This document shows positions 1 through 9,210 of a stretch of DNA of 59,836 bases, in pieces. The translations under genes and the position numbers were made by a program. Location of the stretch: assembly GCA_030064845.1 (NCBI GenBank), contig JASJEC010000030.1, positions 1 through 59,836 of the forward strand, read 5' to 3'. The stretch is from Kiloniellales bacterium. GTDB lineage: Bacteria > Pseudomonadota > Alphaproteobacteria > Kiloniellales > JAKSDN01. Positions within the stretch are counted from its first letter, which is position 1. Every line of letters begins with the position of its first letter. The notes below the pieces were generated by a model that saw only the letters and a program-made list of their open reading frames with translations, had not been told where the DNA came from and made no database searches.

Positions 1-686
1 GCGTTCCAGAACTGGGTGTTCTCGCGCACCAGCTTGTGGTGCGGATCGTGCACGATGATCTCGACAGTCAGGGGAGAGTCGTCCTCGGGCAGGGTGTAGT
101 CCAGCACCTTGCCGACGGTGACACCGCGGTAGATGACCGGCGAGCCGCGGTCCAGCGAGCCGAGATTATCGGTCTCGAGCACGAACTTCCGGTTCCTTTC
201 GTCGCCCTCTTCGACGGGCGGTTCGTCCAGGCCCTTGAAGCTGAGGGTCGGCGCGCCGCTTCCCGGACCGAAGGCGATGTAGTCCCCCGAGACCAGGGTG
301 TCCAAGCCGGAGACGCGGCCGACGCCGATCTCGGGACGCACGACCCAGAAGCGCACACCGTCGTTCAGGTGCGGTTTCATTTCCTTCTTGAGGGTCGCGT
401 AGACGATCACCTGCGAGAGGTCTTCGGTCGGGCGGATATCGTCCACGAGGCCGGCCTCGAGGCCCTTGAAGAGGATCTTGGTCTTGCCGGCCTCGAGTCC
501 GTCGGCGGTCTCGAAGGCGATGGTGATCGAGGGTCCCTTATCGCGGATCGTCGTGAACGCCAGCCAGCCGCCGACTAGGGCCGCGCAGAGGGGGATCAGC
601 CAGACGACCGAGATCCGGCTGTGCCACTGGTCCTCGACCTTTGGAAGGCTGGCTTGGAGCGGCTCATTTCCGTGCTTGTCACTCAT
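1..686 (-). CDS. pqiB: Intermembrane transport protein PqiB-like (MCE domains), 3' end beyond window
   Basis: The reading frame starts at ATG 686 and runs off the left edge, so about 228 N-terminal residues are visible. They show a short cytoplasmic segment, one membrane helix (around residues 24-46, ISVVWLIPLCAALVGGWLAF), then an MCE/MlaD fold with ETADGLEAGKTKILFKGL, and the start of a second MCE repeat (LGSLDRGSPVIYRGVTVGKV). PqiB proteins are inner-membrane-anchored periplasmic tubes thought to move lipids between the two membranes, working with PqiA. The start overlaps the stop of the upstream pqiA-like gene by 8 bases (ATGAGTGA), which indicates translational coupling. The C-terminal part cannot be assessed. 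Confidence 0.9.
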   Translation of the reverse strand, partial: MSDKHGNEPLQASLPKVEDQWHSRISVVWLIPLCAALVGGWLAFTTIRDKGPSITIAFETADGLEAGKTKILFKGLEAGLVDDIRPTEDLSQVIVYATLKKEMKPHLNDGVRFWVVRPEIGVGRVSGLDTLVSGDYIAFGPGSGAPTLSFKGLDEPPVEEGDERNRKFVLETDNLGSLDRGSPVIYRGVTVGKVLDYTLPEDDSPLTVEIIVHDPHHKLVRENTQFWN

Positions 687-1323
687 GGTCCTCGACCTCC
701 TCCAGCGAGTCCCAGATCAGTCGCGGATCGAAAGACACGGCCGCGAAGATCGTGATGATGACGACGCCCGCGAAGCAGACAGCGCCGAAGCCTGCCTCGA
801 TGGTCGCCACGTTCTCCAGCTTGATGAGCGCGACCAGGATCGAGATGACGAAGATGTCGATCATGGACCAGCGCCCGATGAACTCGATGCAGCGGTAGAG
901 AAAGGTCCGGTCCTTCGGTCGCCAGCGCGACTTGAGGTGCACCGAGACCAGGAGGAAGGTCAGCGCAAACAGCTTGGCAACGGGAATGGTGACGCTGGCC
1001 AGGAAAACCAGGAGCGCGATCGGCCAGTCGCCCCCGGCGATCAAGGCCCGCACGCCGCTCATGATGGTGTCCGCCTCACCCTTGCCGAAGGAGATCACGG
1101 TCATGACCGGCAGCAGGTTGGCCGGCACATAGAGAATGTAGGCGGCCAGCACCAGCGCCCAGGTGCGCGAGAGGCTGTTGGCCTTGCGCTGCTCCAGAGC
1201 ACTGCCGCACCGCGGGCAGACCCGCTTCGCACCGGCCGGGACGGGCACCGCCTGGGACAGCAGCGCGCAGGAATCGCAGGAGAGCAGCGCGCGTGCCGTT
1301 GCGGTCATGGGCGCGGCGGTCAT
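679..1323 (-). CDS. PqiA-family membrane protein, second half-size gene
   Basis: A 214-residue protein with an N-terminal zinc ribbon (CDSCALL ... CPRCGSALEQR, about residues 15-45) followed by four predicted membrane helices, the arrangement of one PqiA domain. E. coli PqiA has two such domains in one chain of about 417 residues; here each domain is its own gene. ATG 1323 overlaps the upstream stop (ATGA); an internal ATG at 1308 is an alternative start. A longer open frame to 1845 exists but only shadows the neighbouring gene. Likely role: inner-membrane partner of the PqiB lipid-transport tube. The operon order pqiA1-pqiA2-pqiB supports this. Confidence 0.9.
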   Translation of the reverse strand: MTAAPMTATARALLSCDSCALLSQAVPVPAGAKRVCPRCGSALEQRKANSLSRTWALVLAAYILYVPANLLPVMTVISFGKGEADTIMSGVRALIAGGDWPIALLVFLASVTIPVAKLFALTFLLVSVHLKSRWRPKDRTFLYRCIEFIGRWSMIDIFVISILVALIKLENVATIEAGFGAVCFAGVVIITIFAAVSFDPRLIWDSLEEVEDHE

Positions 1324-1964
1324 TCGGCCTCCTCGACCCGCCGCCAGACGTCCCGGGGATCGAGCGATAGGTCCGCGGCGTAGAGCGCGAAGATCAGCAG
1401 GAAGAAGGCGTAGAGAGCGACCCCCGCCTCGACGGCGCCGAAGTCCGCGAGTTTTACGAAGGCGACGAAGATCCCCAGTGTGTAGACCTCGAGCATGGCC
1501 CAGGAGCGCAGCTTGCGCACGAACTTGAAGACCACGGCCAGCCCCGGCGGCCGCCGGCCGAGCCGCAGCGGCCCGAGGACGTAGAGCATGCCGCAGAGGT
1601 AAACCAGCGGGGCCAGTATGCTGGTCAGAAAGACCAGCGATGCCAGTTCCCACATGCCCTGGGCGAAGAGGTCGAGAACCCCGGTAATCAGTCGGTTGGA
1701 GTCGCTCCGCCCCTGGAGCTGGAAGGCCATCAAGGGAAAGGCATTGGCCACAACGAAGAGGATCAGGCCGGCTACAGTAAAGGCCAGGGTTCGATCCATG
1801 CCGTCGGGCTTGTTGCGGTAGAGGACCGCGCCGCAGCGCGGGCACTTGGCGGCGGCGCCGGGACGGAGGGAAACCTCCTGCACCAGAAGGTCACAGTCGC
1901 GGCAGGCGACGAAGCGGCCGTCGCGCCCGTGGTCCCGCTCCAGCTCGATGTCAGCCGATGACAT
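1320..1964 (-). CDS. PqiA-family membrane protein, first half-size gene
   Basis: A 214-residue protein of the same build as its downstream neighbour: zinc ribbon (CRDCDLLVQ ... CPRCGAVLYR) and four hydrophobic helices. I chose ATG 1964 because the zinc ribbon begins about 25 residues later, as in the paralogue, and because AAAGGGA lies about 10 bases upstream. The longer frame to 2102 adds a stretch with no family resemblance. The two genes appear to be a split form of the fused two-domain PqiA. The function is inferred from PqiAB: membrane lipid trafficking or stress resistance. Confidence 0.88.
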   Translation of the reverse strand: MSSADIELERDHGRDGRFVACRDCDLLVQEVSLRPGAAAKCPRCGAVLYRNKPDGMDRTLAFTVAGLILFVVANAFPLMAFQLQGRSDSNRLITGVLDLFAQGMWELASLVFLTSILAPLVYLCGMLYVLGPLRLGRRPPGLAVVFKFVRKLRSWAMLEVYTLGIFVAFVKLADFGAVEAGVALYAFFLLIFALYAADLSLDPRDVWRRVEEAE

Positions 1965-2364
1965 CCACAGCGTCCCTTTGCCCCCGTCGGTCGGGCGTCC
2001 GTCGCGCCGCGAGGACAAGGCAGAGCGCCCTTTCGAAAGTCGAATTGCTTGATCTTCTATCAGGATATCCACGTGGGCAAGCGGCGCGATGGCGCCCGGC
2101 AATCACGCGATATCAACAACTTCGAACCGGGCCGCGCGCTCGAGCGCGAGCGGACCGGCCCGGCGAACGCCATGGCACCCGACGACGTCCGGAACGCTCC
2201 CGGCCCGAGCGCGGAACCGCCCGCAAGAGCGCGGCGACGTGGCCGGTTCAGCCGATGCCGCCCTTCCTGTGCTAGTCATAGAGGTGACCGCAGACGAGGC
2301 CGGTCGATTTGTCTGGCCCAAGGGACCAACATCCGATTGAGGCCTTCTATCCGAGGAGGAAGCA
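1965..2364. other. Divergent intergenic region, 400 bases
   Basis: This lies between the divergent pqiA and malY/patB-like genes, so it should hold both promoters. Overlapping open frames cross it, but none has a convincing ribosome binding site or protein-like composition. I see no clear -35/-10 pair. A strong purine-rich ribosome binding site (GAGGAGGAAG) for the downstream gene ends it. Confidence 0.5.
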
Positions 2365-3549
2365 GTGAACGACCGCGGGCTCTTTTCCTTCGACGAGGAG
2401 ATCGACCGCCGTTTGGTGCCGGCGTTGAAGGTCCATCCCCGTGTGCTCGGCCGCGATGGCGCCGATCTCTTCGCCGCCGGCGTGGCCGATATGGATTTCA
2501 AGGCGCCGCCGCCCGTGCTCGATGCGCTGCGGCGGCGGCTCGAGCACGGCATCTTCGGCTACGAGGCCGTGCCCGACGGCCTGATCCCGGCCCTCACCGG
2601 ATGGCTGCGTTCGCGCCACGGCTGGCGGGTCGAGGAAGGGCATGTGCTGCGCGCGCCCAACGTCCTCAATCCGCTCGCCGTCGCCGCCTCGCTGTTCACG
2701 AGACAAGGCGACAACGTGATCGTCCAGCCGCCCGTGTTCTTCGACTTCTTCGATATCCTGCGGGAGAACAACCGCGGGCTGGTCGCCAACCCCCTGATCC
2801 TCGAGGACGGCGCCTACCGCATGGACCTCGACGACCTGGAAAGGAAGACCGCGGATCCGCGCACGCGCATGATCTTCCTGTGCAACCCCCACAATCCGGT
2901 GGGCCGAGTCTGGCGCCCGGACGAGCTGCGCCGGCTGGGCGACATCTGCGCGCGCCACGGTGTCCTCGTCGTCTCCGACGAGATCCACGGCGACATGACC
3001 TTTTTTGGCGGCCGCTACACGCCCTTCGCCTCGCTCGGTCCGGACTACGCCGCCAACGCGGTCGTCTGCCTCTCGCCGGCCAAGAGCTTCAACATCGCCG
3101 CCTGCTGCTCGGCCTTCACCATCATCTCGGACGACGCCCTGCGCGCCGCCTTCCAGGCCGAGAACAGCCGGCTGACGGTGAACAAGAACAACGCCTTCGC
3201 CAACGTCGCCATGGAAGCGGCCTACCGGGAAGGCGAGCCCTGGCTCGACGCGGTCCTCGCCTATCTCGAAGGCAACGTGGCGCTGGTCCGTGAGCGTCTC
3301 GCGGCGCTTCCCGCCGTCCGGCTGATCGAGCCCGAGGGCACCTTCCTGCTCTGGCTCGACTTTCGGCATCTCGGCCTGGCGCCGGTCGAACTGACGGCGT
3401 TTCTCAGGGAGAAGGCGAAATGGGCCGTCACCCGCGGGCCAGCCTTCGGCCAAGAGGGCACTGGTTTCGCCAGGGTCAACATCGCCTGTCCGCGCGCCAG
3501 GCTGGCGACGGCCCTCGACCGGCTGGCCGAGGCGCTCGGCTCCGCTTGA
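2365..3549 (+). CDS. MalY/PatB family PLP-dependent C-S lyase/aminotransferase
   Basis: A 394-residue fold-type I PLP enzyme. Family landmarks are VADMDF near the N terminus (about 40), NPHNPVGRVW (about 174-183), SDEIHGDM (about 208-215) and the PLP lysine K240 in SPAKSFNIA. These are diagnostic of the MalY/PatB group, whose members are mostly cystathionine beta-lyases or C-S lyases. GTG 2365 is the start, with GAGGAGGAAG ideally spaced before it. A hairpin terminator follows at 3614-3635. The physiological substrate cannot be told from sequence. Confidence 0.92.
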   Translation: MNDRGLFSFDEEIDRRLVPALKVHPRVLGRDGADLFAAGVADMDFKAPPPVLDALRRRLEHGIFGYEAVPDGLIPALTGWLRSRHGWRVEEGHVLRAPNVLNPLAVAASLFTRQGDNVIVQPPVFFDFFDILRENNRGLVANPLILEDGAYRMDLDDLERKTADPRTRMIFLCNPHNPVGRVWRPDELRRLGDICARHGVLVVSDEIHGDMTFFGGRYTPFASLGPDYAANAVVCLSPAKSFNIAACCSAFTIISDDALRAAFQAENSRLTVNKNNAFANVAMEAAYREGEPWLDAVLAYLEGNVALVRERLAALPAVRLIEPEGTFLLWLDFRHLGLAPVELTAFLREKAKWAVTRGPAFGQEGTGFARVNIACPRARLATALDRLAEALGSA

Positions 3550-3613
3550 GCCGGCGCCGGCAGCGGGGCCAGAAAGTATTTCCATCTCAACAGGATCCCC
3601 TTTAGGTTCCCAC

Positions 3614-3640
3614 CGCCGGCCTTCCGGCGTTTCTTGTCTT
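3614..3640 (+). terminator. Rho-independent terminator after the MalY/PatB-like gene
   Basis: A perfect six-pair GC stem (CGCCGG/CCGGCG) with a CCTT loop is followed by TTTCTTGTCTT. It sits 65 bases after the stop of the upstream gene and before the next start, so the two PLP enzymes probably form separate transcripts. Confidence 0.5.
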
Positions 3641-3672
3641 CGCGGCGCTGCGCCGCACCCGGGTTTGGCTTC

Positions 3673-4902
3673 GTGATCGACGTGATCGACCGCCGCAATC
3701 TTCAAGTCTTCCATCCCTTCGCCCGTTTGAACCGCCTGCTCGAGGATATCCCGCCCGGACCCTCGCCGGCGGCCGACGGGCGGCCGGTCCTGCTCTCGGT
3801 CGGCGAGCCTCAGCACCAGCCGCCGGCCTTCGTCGCCGAGGAGCTGGCGCGCCACGCCGCGGGCTGGTCGCGCTATCCGCCGGCCCGGGGCAGCGCGGAC
3901 TACCTGCGGGCCGCGGGCGAATGGCTGGTGCGGCGCTACGGGCTCGACGAAGGGGTGCTCGCGCCCGGCGGCATGCTCGATCCCGAGGCGGCTCTCCTGC
4001 CGCTGCCGGGCACCCGCGAGGGGCTGTTCTTTGCCGCGCTCGCGGCCATCCCGCCGGCCGAGGCGGGCGGCGAAAAGCCGGCGGCGCTGATCCCCAATCC
4101 CTTCTACCATGTCTACGCCGGGGCGGCGGTCGCTGCCGGCGCCGAGCCGGTTTTCGTTCCCGCTCCGGAAGAAACCGGCTATCTGCCGGACTTCGAGGCC
4201 CTCGACCCGGCGGTGCTCGACCGGGCCGCGGTCTGCACGCTCTGCTCGCCCGCCAATCCCCAGGGCAGCATCGCCGATCTGGACCGGCTCGAGCGCCTGA
4301 TCCGCCTGGCGCGCAAGCACGGCTTCGTGCTCCTGCTCGACGAGTGCTACACCGAGCTCTACAACGACGCGCCCCCGCCAGGCGGGCTCCAAGCCGCTAC
4401 CGCGCTGGGCGGCTCGCTGGAAAACCTTCTGGTGTTCCACTCGCTCAGCAAGCGGTCCAGCGCGCCGGGCCTGCGCTGCGGCTTCGCCGCCGGCGACCCG
4501 GCGCTGATCGACGCGCTGGACGCGATCCTGAGGGTCGGCGGCGCCGGCGTGCCCCTGCCGGTCCTGGCGGCCGGCGCGCGGCTGTGGCGCGACGACGCCC
4601 ACGCCGCCGCCAACCGGGCCCACTATCGACAGAATTTCGCCATCGCCGAGCGTATCCTGGGCGGGCATCCCGGCTTCCATCTGCCGGCCGGAGGCTTCTT
4701 CCTCTGGCTCCGGGTCGGCGACGGCGAGGCGGCGGCGCGCGAGCTCTGGGCCCGTGCCGGCATCAAGGTACTGCCCGGCGGCTATATGGGCGCCCAAGAC
4801 AAGACTGGAGAAAATCCCGGAAATCCCTATATCCGAGTGGCTTTAGTCTATGATCACGCGTTAACCGAATCGGCCCTCCGGCGGGCCGCCGAACTCCTCT
4901 AG
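3673..4902 (+). CDS. Class I/II aminotransferase, DapC-like (succinyldiaminopimelate transaminase type)
   Basis: About 409 residues from GTG 3673. Motifs include NPFYHVYAGAA, CSPANPQGS (substrate/PLP binding), LLLDECYTELY and the PLP lysine K260 in SLSKRSSAPGLRCGF, all typical of the alphaproteobacterial DapC-like branch of aminotransferase class I/II. The likely reaction is N-succinyl-diaminopimelate:2-oxoglutarate transamination in lysine and peptidoglycan precursor synthesis. Substrate assignment in this family is uncertain. The frame is open upstream to an ATG at 3634, but that start would overlap the terminator; a second GTG at 3682 is also possible. It lies directly before ftsK, a position seen for this aminotransferase in related genomes (from memory). 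Confidence 0.82.
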   Translation: MIDVIDRRNLQVFHPFARLNRLLEDIPPGPSPAADGRPVLLSVGEPQHQPPAFVAEELARHAAGWSRYPPARGSADYLRAAGEWLVRRYGLDEGVLAPGGMLDPEAALLPLPGTREGLFFAALAAIPPAEAGGEKPAALIPNPFYHVYAGAAVAAGAEPVFVPAPEETGYLPDFEALDPAVLDRAAVCTLCSPANPQGSIADLDRLERLIRLARKHGFVLLLDECYTELYNDAPPPGGLQAATALGGSLENLLVFHSLSKRSSAPGLRCGFAAGDPALIDALDAILRVGGAGVPLPVLAAGARLWRDDAHAAANRAHYRQNFAIAERILGGHPGFHLPAGGFFLWLRVGDGEAAARELWARAGIKVLPGGYMGAQDKTGENPGNPYIRVALVYDHALTESALRRAAELL

Positions 4903-4926
4903 TTTCGGAGGCAAAAGGCCAAGACC

Positions 4927-7269
4927 GTGGCAAACGGCACGATCACCCGCAAGCGGGCCCGCGGCACCCAGTTTCTGCCGCCGAGCGTCAGGCAAGGCCT
5001 GGCCCGCGGCCTGCTCCTGATCACCGGCCTGTCGCTGATCGCGCTCGCCGCAGCGTCTTTCGTCGCCTGCATCACCTACGACTCCCGCGATCCCTCGTGG
5101 AATCACGCGATCGAAGGCCCGGCCCGCAACTTCCTGGGCGAGCTGGGGGCGATCGCGGCCGACTTCCTGCTGCAGTCCCTGGGTCTGGCGGCCTTTCTCC
5201 TGCTGCTGACCATGTTCGGCTGGGGCTGGCGCCTGCTGCGCGACCGGCGCCCGCCGCGCTGGTGGCTGCTCAAGCTGGCGCTGATCCCGCCCAGCCTGCT
5301 GCTGTCGGCGGCGGCCCTGGCGGCGGTCGCCGAGCCGCAGTGGGGCTACATCACACAGCTCGGCGGCGCCTTGGGCGAGACGGTCTACCGTTGGCTGACC
5401 GACACCTCGGGGCTGGACTACCGGGCCGTGATCACCGGCTCGGCGGTCCTCGGCGGCCTCGGGTTCCTCCTCACGGTCGCGATCACCCGTGACGAATGGC
5501 GCGCGGTCGGCCGCGGCCTGCGCTGGCTGTTCACTGCCGCTCTCGGCGCGCTGGGCCGAGCAGCGGCGAGCACGCCCTCTGCGCCCGCCCCGGGCCGGCC
5601 GGCGCCGTCGCGGCCCGCCAAGCGGGTGGCCGAGGAGAAGCCCGCGCGTCGGGAGCCGAGCGTGGCCCGGCCTGAGCCGGCGCCCGACCTGGTCGAGGCC
5701 AAGCCCCGCCCAAAGCCCGGCAAGGCGCAGAAGCAGGCAGGCCAGCGGCGCCTCGATTTCGGGCCGAGCGGCGGCTACGAGTTCCCGCCGCTCGACCTGC
5801 TGTCGCTGCCCAAAGGAAGCGGCCAGCACGCCGGTCCCAACCGCGACGCCCTGGAGAAGAATGCCCGCCTGCTCGAATCGGTGCTGGAGGACTTCGGCGT
5901 GCGCGGCGAGATCGTCAAGGTTCGCCCCGGCCCCGTGGTGACCCGCTACGAGCTGGACCCGGCGCCGGGCACCAAGACCAGCCGGGTGGTCGGCTTGGCA
6001 GACGATATCGCACGGTCGATGAGCGCCATCTCGGTCCGCGTCGCGGTGGTCCCGGGCGCCCACACCATCGGCATCGAGCTGCCCAACGCCCAGCGCGAGG
6101 TCGTCTACCTGCGCGAGCTGCTCGGCGCGCAGAGCTTCGACCGCTTCAAGGGCAAGCTGCCGCTGATCTTGGGCAAGGACATCGGCGGCGCGCCGATGAT
6201 CGTCGACCTCGCCAAGATGCCGCACCTCCTGATCGCCGGCACCACGGGCTCCGGCAAGTCGGTCTCGATCAACGTGCTGATCCTGTCGCTGCTCTACCGG
6301 CTGACGCCGGAGACCTGCCGCCTGGTGATGATCGACCCGAAGATGCTCGAGCTGTCGGTCTACGAAGACATCCCGCACCTTCTGTCGCCGGTCGTGACCG
6401 ATCCCAAGAAGGCGGTGGTCGCGCTCAAGTGGACCGTGCGCGAGATGGAGAACCGCTACCGCAACATGTCGCGCCTCGGCGTGCGCAACATCGACGGCTA
6501 CAACGAGCGGATCGCCACGGCGCGGCGCAACGGCGAGGTGCTGACCCGGCGGGTGCAGACCGGCTTCGACCCCGACACCGGACAGCCGATCACCGAGGAG
6601 CAGCCCTTCGACCTCGAGCCGCTGCCCCATATCGTCGTGGTGGTCGACGAGATGGCCGACCTCATGCTGGTCGCCGGCAAGGAGATCGAGTCTGCGGTGC
6701 AGCGCCTGTCGCAGATGGCCCGCGCCGCCGGAATCCACCTGATCATGGCGACCCAGCGCCCCTCGGTTGACGTGATCACCGGCACGATCAAGGCCAACTT
6801 CCCGACCCGGATCTCGTTCCACGTCACCTCGCGGATCGATAGCCGGACCATCCTGGGCGACATGGGCGCCGAGCAGCTGCTCGGCCACGGCGACATGCTG
6901 TTCCTGGCCCAGGGCGGGCGGATCACCCGGGTGCACGGCCCCCTGGTCACCGATCAGGAGGTCGAGGAAGTCGTGAACCACCTGAAGCAGCAGGGCCAGC
7001 CGTCCTACATCGAGGCGATCACCGAGGACGAGGAAGCGGGCTTCGAGGGCGTGGCCGGCGGCGGCGACAGCGGCGACGAGCTCTACGACCGGGCGGTCGC
7101 GGTGGTCTGCCAGCACCGCAAGGCTTCGACCAGCTTCGTGCAGCGCCACCTGCAGATCGGCTACAACCGCGCGGCCCGGATCATCGAGAAGATGGAGGCC
7201 GAGGGCGTGGTCAGCCCGGCCAACCACGTCGGCAAGCGCGAGGTTCTGGTTCAGGGTCCGGACGGATGA
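4927..7269 (+). CDS. ftsK: DNA translocase FtsK
   Basis: A 780-residue septal DNA pump. Residues 1-200 hold four membrane helices; a short Pro/Ala/Lys-rich linker (about 215-280) follows, shorter than in E. coli but usual for alphaproteobacteria. Then come the alpha/beta motor domains with Walker A GTTGSGKS (438-445), Walker B (IVVVVDEMADLM), and the C-terminal winged-helix gamma domain (LYDRAVAVVCQ ... RAARIIEKMEAEGVV) that reads KOPS sites and activates XerCD at dif. GTG 4927 is the start; a GGAGG lies 15 bases upstream, rather far. Intact and complete. Confidence 0.97.
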   Translation: MANGTITRKRARGTQFLPPSVRQGLARGLLLITGLSLIALAAASFVACITYDSRDPSWNHAIEGPARNFLGELGAIAADFLLQSLGLAAFLLLLTMFGWGWRLLRDRRPPRWWLLKLALIPPSLLLSAAALAAVAEPQWGYITQLGGALGETVYRWLTDTSGLDYRAVITGSAVLGGLGFLLTVAITRDEWRAVGRGLRWLFTAALGALGRAAASTPSAPAPGRPAPSRPAKRVAEEKPARREPSVARPEPAPDLVEAKPRPKPGKAQKQAGQRRLDFGPSGGYEFPPLDLLSLPKGSGQHAGPNRDALEKNARLLESVLEDFGVRGEIVKVRPGPVVTRYELDPAPGTKTSRVVGLADDIARSMSAISVRVAVVPGAHTIGIELPNAQREVVYLRELLGAQSFDRFKGKLPLILGKDIGGAPMIVDLAKMPHLLIAGTTGSGKSVSINVLILSLLYRLTPETCRLVMIDPKMLELSVYEDIPHLLSPVVTDPKKAVVALKWTVREMENRYRNMSRLGVRNIDGYNERIATARRNGEVLTRRVQTGFDPDTGQPITEEQPFDLEPLPHIVVVVDEMADLMLVAGKEIESAVQRLSQMARAAGIHLIMATQRPSVDVITGTIKANFPTRISFHVTSRIDSRTILGDMGAEQLLGHGDMLFLAQGGRITRVHGPLVTDQEVEEVVNHLKQQGQPSYIEAITEDEEAGFEGVAGGGDSGDELYDRAVAVVCQHRKASTSFVQRHLQIGYNRAARIIEKMEAEGVVSPANHVGKREVLVQGPDG

Positions 7270-7330
7270 CCGGCCGCCGGCCGCCGTATCAGGGACGAGG
7301 GTCCGGATTGGGCGAGAGGAAGAAACCGGC

Positions 7331-7972
7331 ATGATCACGCGACGCGGACTGCTCCGCGGGGCTCTGGCGGCGGCCGCCTTGCCGGCCCTGAACCCGCCCG
7401 GCGCCCGGGCCGCCACGCCGCCGCCCGAGATGGAAGCGGTGCTCGAGGCCGAGCGTTACCTCAACGGGATCGACACCCTTCAGGCGCGCTTCGTCCAGAT
7501 CTCCTCGAACGGCAACTTCGCCGCCGGCGAAGTATTCGTGCGGCGCCCCGGGCGCCTGCGCTTCGAGTACGACCCGCCGGTTCCCATCGTGATGATCGCC
7601 GACGGGGTCAACCTGCTCTATTACGACAAGGAGCTGAAGCAGGCGACCTTCGTGCCGCTGTGGGAGACCCCGCTCTGGTTCCTGATCCGCGAGAAGGTCG
7701 ACTTGCAGAACCTCTCGGTCTCCGAGGTGACGCGGGAGACCGGTACGGTCCGCATGACCGTCGCCGAGAAGGACGCCCCCGAGACCGGCCGCGTGACCCT
7801 GGTCTTCTCCGACCGGCCTTTCGCGCTGCGCCGGTGGAAGGTGACCGACGCCCAGGGCATCACCACGCAGGTCACCCTGCAGGACGCGCAGCTCGGCCGC
7901 GACCTGCCCGACGATATCTTCGACACCAGCGAGCTCGACCCCTACGGCTTCCGCGGCGGCCCGCAGAACTAG
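7331..7972 (+). CDS. lolA: Outer-membrane lipoprotein carrier LolA-like protein
   Basis: 213 residues with an N-terminal export signal (RRGLLRGALAAAALPAL, ending near ARA|A). The twin arginine suggests possible Tat export. The mature part matches the LolA fold: LNGIDTLQARFVQ, the hydrophobic GRLRFEYDPPVPI strand pair, and LVFSDRPFALRRWKVTDAQG. LolA shuttles lipoproteins across the periplasm from LolCDE to the outer membrane. The position 61 bases after ftsK is the common alphaproteobacterial arrangement. GAGAGGAAG lies just before ATG 7331. Confidence 0.93.
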   Translation: MITRRGLLRGALAAAALPALNPPGARAATPPPEMEAVLEAERYLNGIDTLQARFVQISSNGNFAAGEVFVRRPGRLRFEYDPPVPIVMIADGVNLLYYDKELKQATFVPLWETPLWFLIREKVDLQNLSVSEVTRETGTVRMTVAEKDAPETGRVTLVFSDRPFALRRWKVTDAQGITTQVTLQDAQLGRDLPDDIFDTSELDPYGFRGGPQN

Positions 7973-8028
7973 CCGAGGCACCGATCGGTGCGACCAGGGT
8001 CCGCGGTGATTGCCGCTGCGGTCCTAGA

Positions 8029-9006
8029 TCAGCCGCCAGGTACGTCTGATGTGGTGCTCCTCGCGTCCGCGCTGACAAGGCCGAGCATCTTCAGCAGATG
8101 GATAAGGAGTGGTGACAAGAACATCGGGACTTGAGAGATCGCGACATAGATCGCGAAATCATGACCGGCGGCGGTCCCGATCAGCGCATAGGTGAGCCCG
8201 ACGTTTCGGTACACGCTGAGGATCGCCGCCGCGACCATGAGATCCCAACCGACCGACCAGAACAAGGCGACGGTCCCGATCACCGTGGCCAACGCGAAGC
8301 TGACGGCGAGCAGCAGGAAGATGATGACGCGCTCGGGGTCGGACTCGATCTTCTCAGCGACCCCATCCATGATGCCGACAGCGAAAATCAGCAGCGCCGC
8401 CACGGCGCCGATGCGAAGAGCGCCGAAGGCCTGTTTCTTGCTTCTCGCCGGCAGGCGCTTGACCAGCCAGTTGATGAAGATCGAGAGGAAGAGGGGCGTC
8501 AGGAGGAACACGCCTACCCGCGAAGCATATTGCGAGATCGAGATATCCAGGCCGTCTCCGCCGAGCGCCTTCCCGAATACCAGAACGGTCACCGGCATGA
8601 GGAAAGTCGACAGGACCACGCCGTTGATCGGCAAGCGGCTGTTGATCTTAAAGAGGTGCGCGATGGTCGGGGCTGCGAAGACACTGCCGGATACGGCCGT
8701 CGCCAGCACCATCAGATGCAGATCGGCCGGCAGGCTGAAGGCCCAGCCCATGAGAATGACCAGCAAGGGTATGAAGGCCATTTGCCAGAGCATGATACCC
8801 CAGACCGAGGGTTCCGGCCTGGTCAAGACCGACACCGGCTGGTCGGTGGACAGCGAGAGCGAGAAGGTCAGGAGCAGGAAAAGGGACGGAAAGACGAGGG
8901 GTGCCGCGAACGCCGAGAGCGGCGGAAACACGACCGCCGCGCAGACCAGCACAGCCAGCATAACAGGTACGATCGCGCTGGTTGCAGTTTCTTGTGATTT
9001 CAGCAT
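8029..9006 (-). CDS. BASS-type (bile acid:sodium symporter-like) membrane transporter
   Basis: 325 residues with about nine to ten hydrophobic helices and few charged loops. The pattern (LATAVSGSVFAAPTIAHLF mid-protein and VYRNVGLTYALIGTAAG near the C terminus) resembles the BASS/arsenite-permease-like fold. The substrate is unknown. It is divergent from the TRAP operon across an AT-rich 204-base spacer, so the two may share control. Assignment to BASS is by fold and pattern only; another ten-helix symporter family is possible. Confidence 0.65.
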   Translation of the reverse strand: MLKSQETATSAIVPVMLAVLVCAAVVFPPLSAFAAPLVFPSLFLLLTFSLSLSTDQPVSVLTRPEPSVWGIMLWQMAFIPLLVILMGWAFSLPADLHLMVLATAVSGSVFAAPTIAHLFKINSRLPINGVVLSTFLMPVTVLVFGKALGGDGLDISISQYASRVGVFLLTPLFLSIFINWLVKRLPARSKKQAFGALRIGAVAALLIFAVGIMDGVAEKIESDPERVIIFLLLAVSFALATVIGTVALFWSVGWDLMVAAAILSVYRNVGLTYALIGTAAGHDFAIYVAISQVPMFLSPLLIHLLKMLGLVSADARSTTSDVPGG

Positions 9007-9210
9007 TAGACTGAATAATTCCCCGGTATGGCCACGCAGTACTTAACCCATATTGCTTTATAGTTGGTATCGGAAAATGAATTTAGAATTAAATTGAACG
9101 TTTTTTCGAATATTTGGCGAAATTATTATTAAGGTCTTTTTAATTGGTTCTTGGTAGGTCTCGCATACAAGAGGCCATAACTCTTTGAAGGCACAGCGGA
9201 CAATCGAAGA
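9007..9210. promoter_or_regulatory. AT-rich divergent spacer between BASS-like and TRAP genes
   Basis: About 200 bases, strikingly AT-rich around 9050-9160 compared with the GC-rich surroundings. It must contain the divergent promoters for both transport units, but no single -35/-10 pair stands out. The ribosome binding site before ATG 9211 is weak. Confidence 0.45.

Noticed and set aside
2347..4797. 816-residue frame on the minus strand
   Set aside because: It is antisense to two well-recognised PLP enzymes, has low-complexity Arg/Gly/Glu composition and is a shadow of their GC-rich codons.
4861..7416. 851-residue frame on the minus strand
   Set aside because: It is antisense to ftsK and has no recognisable domain.
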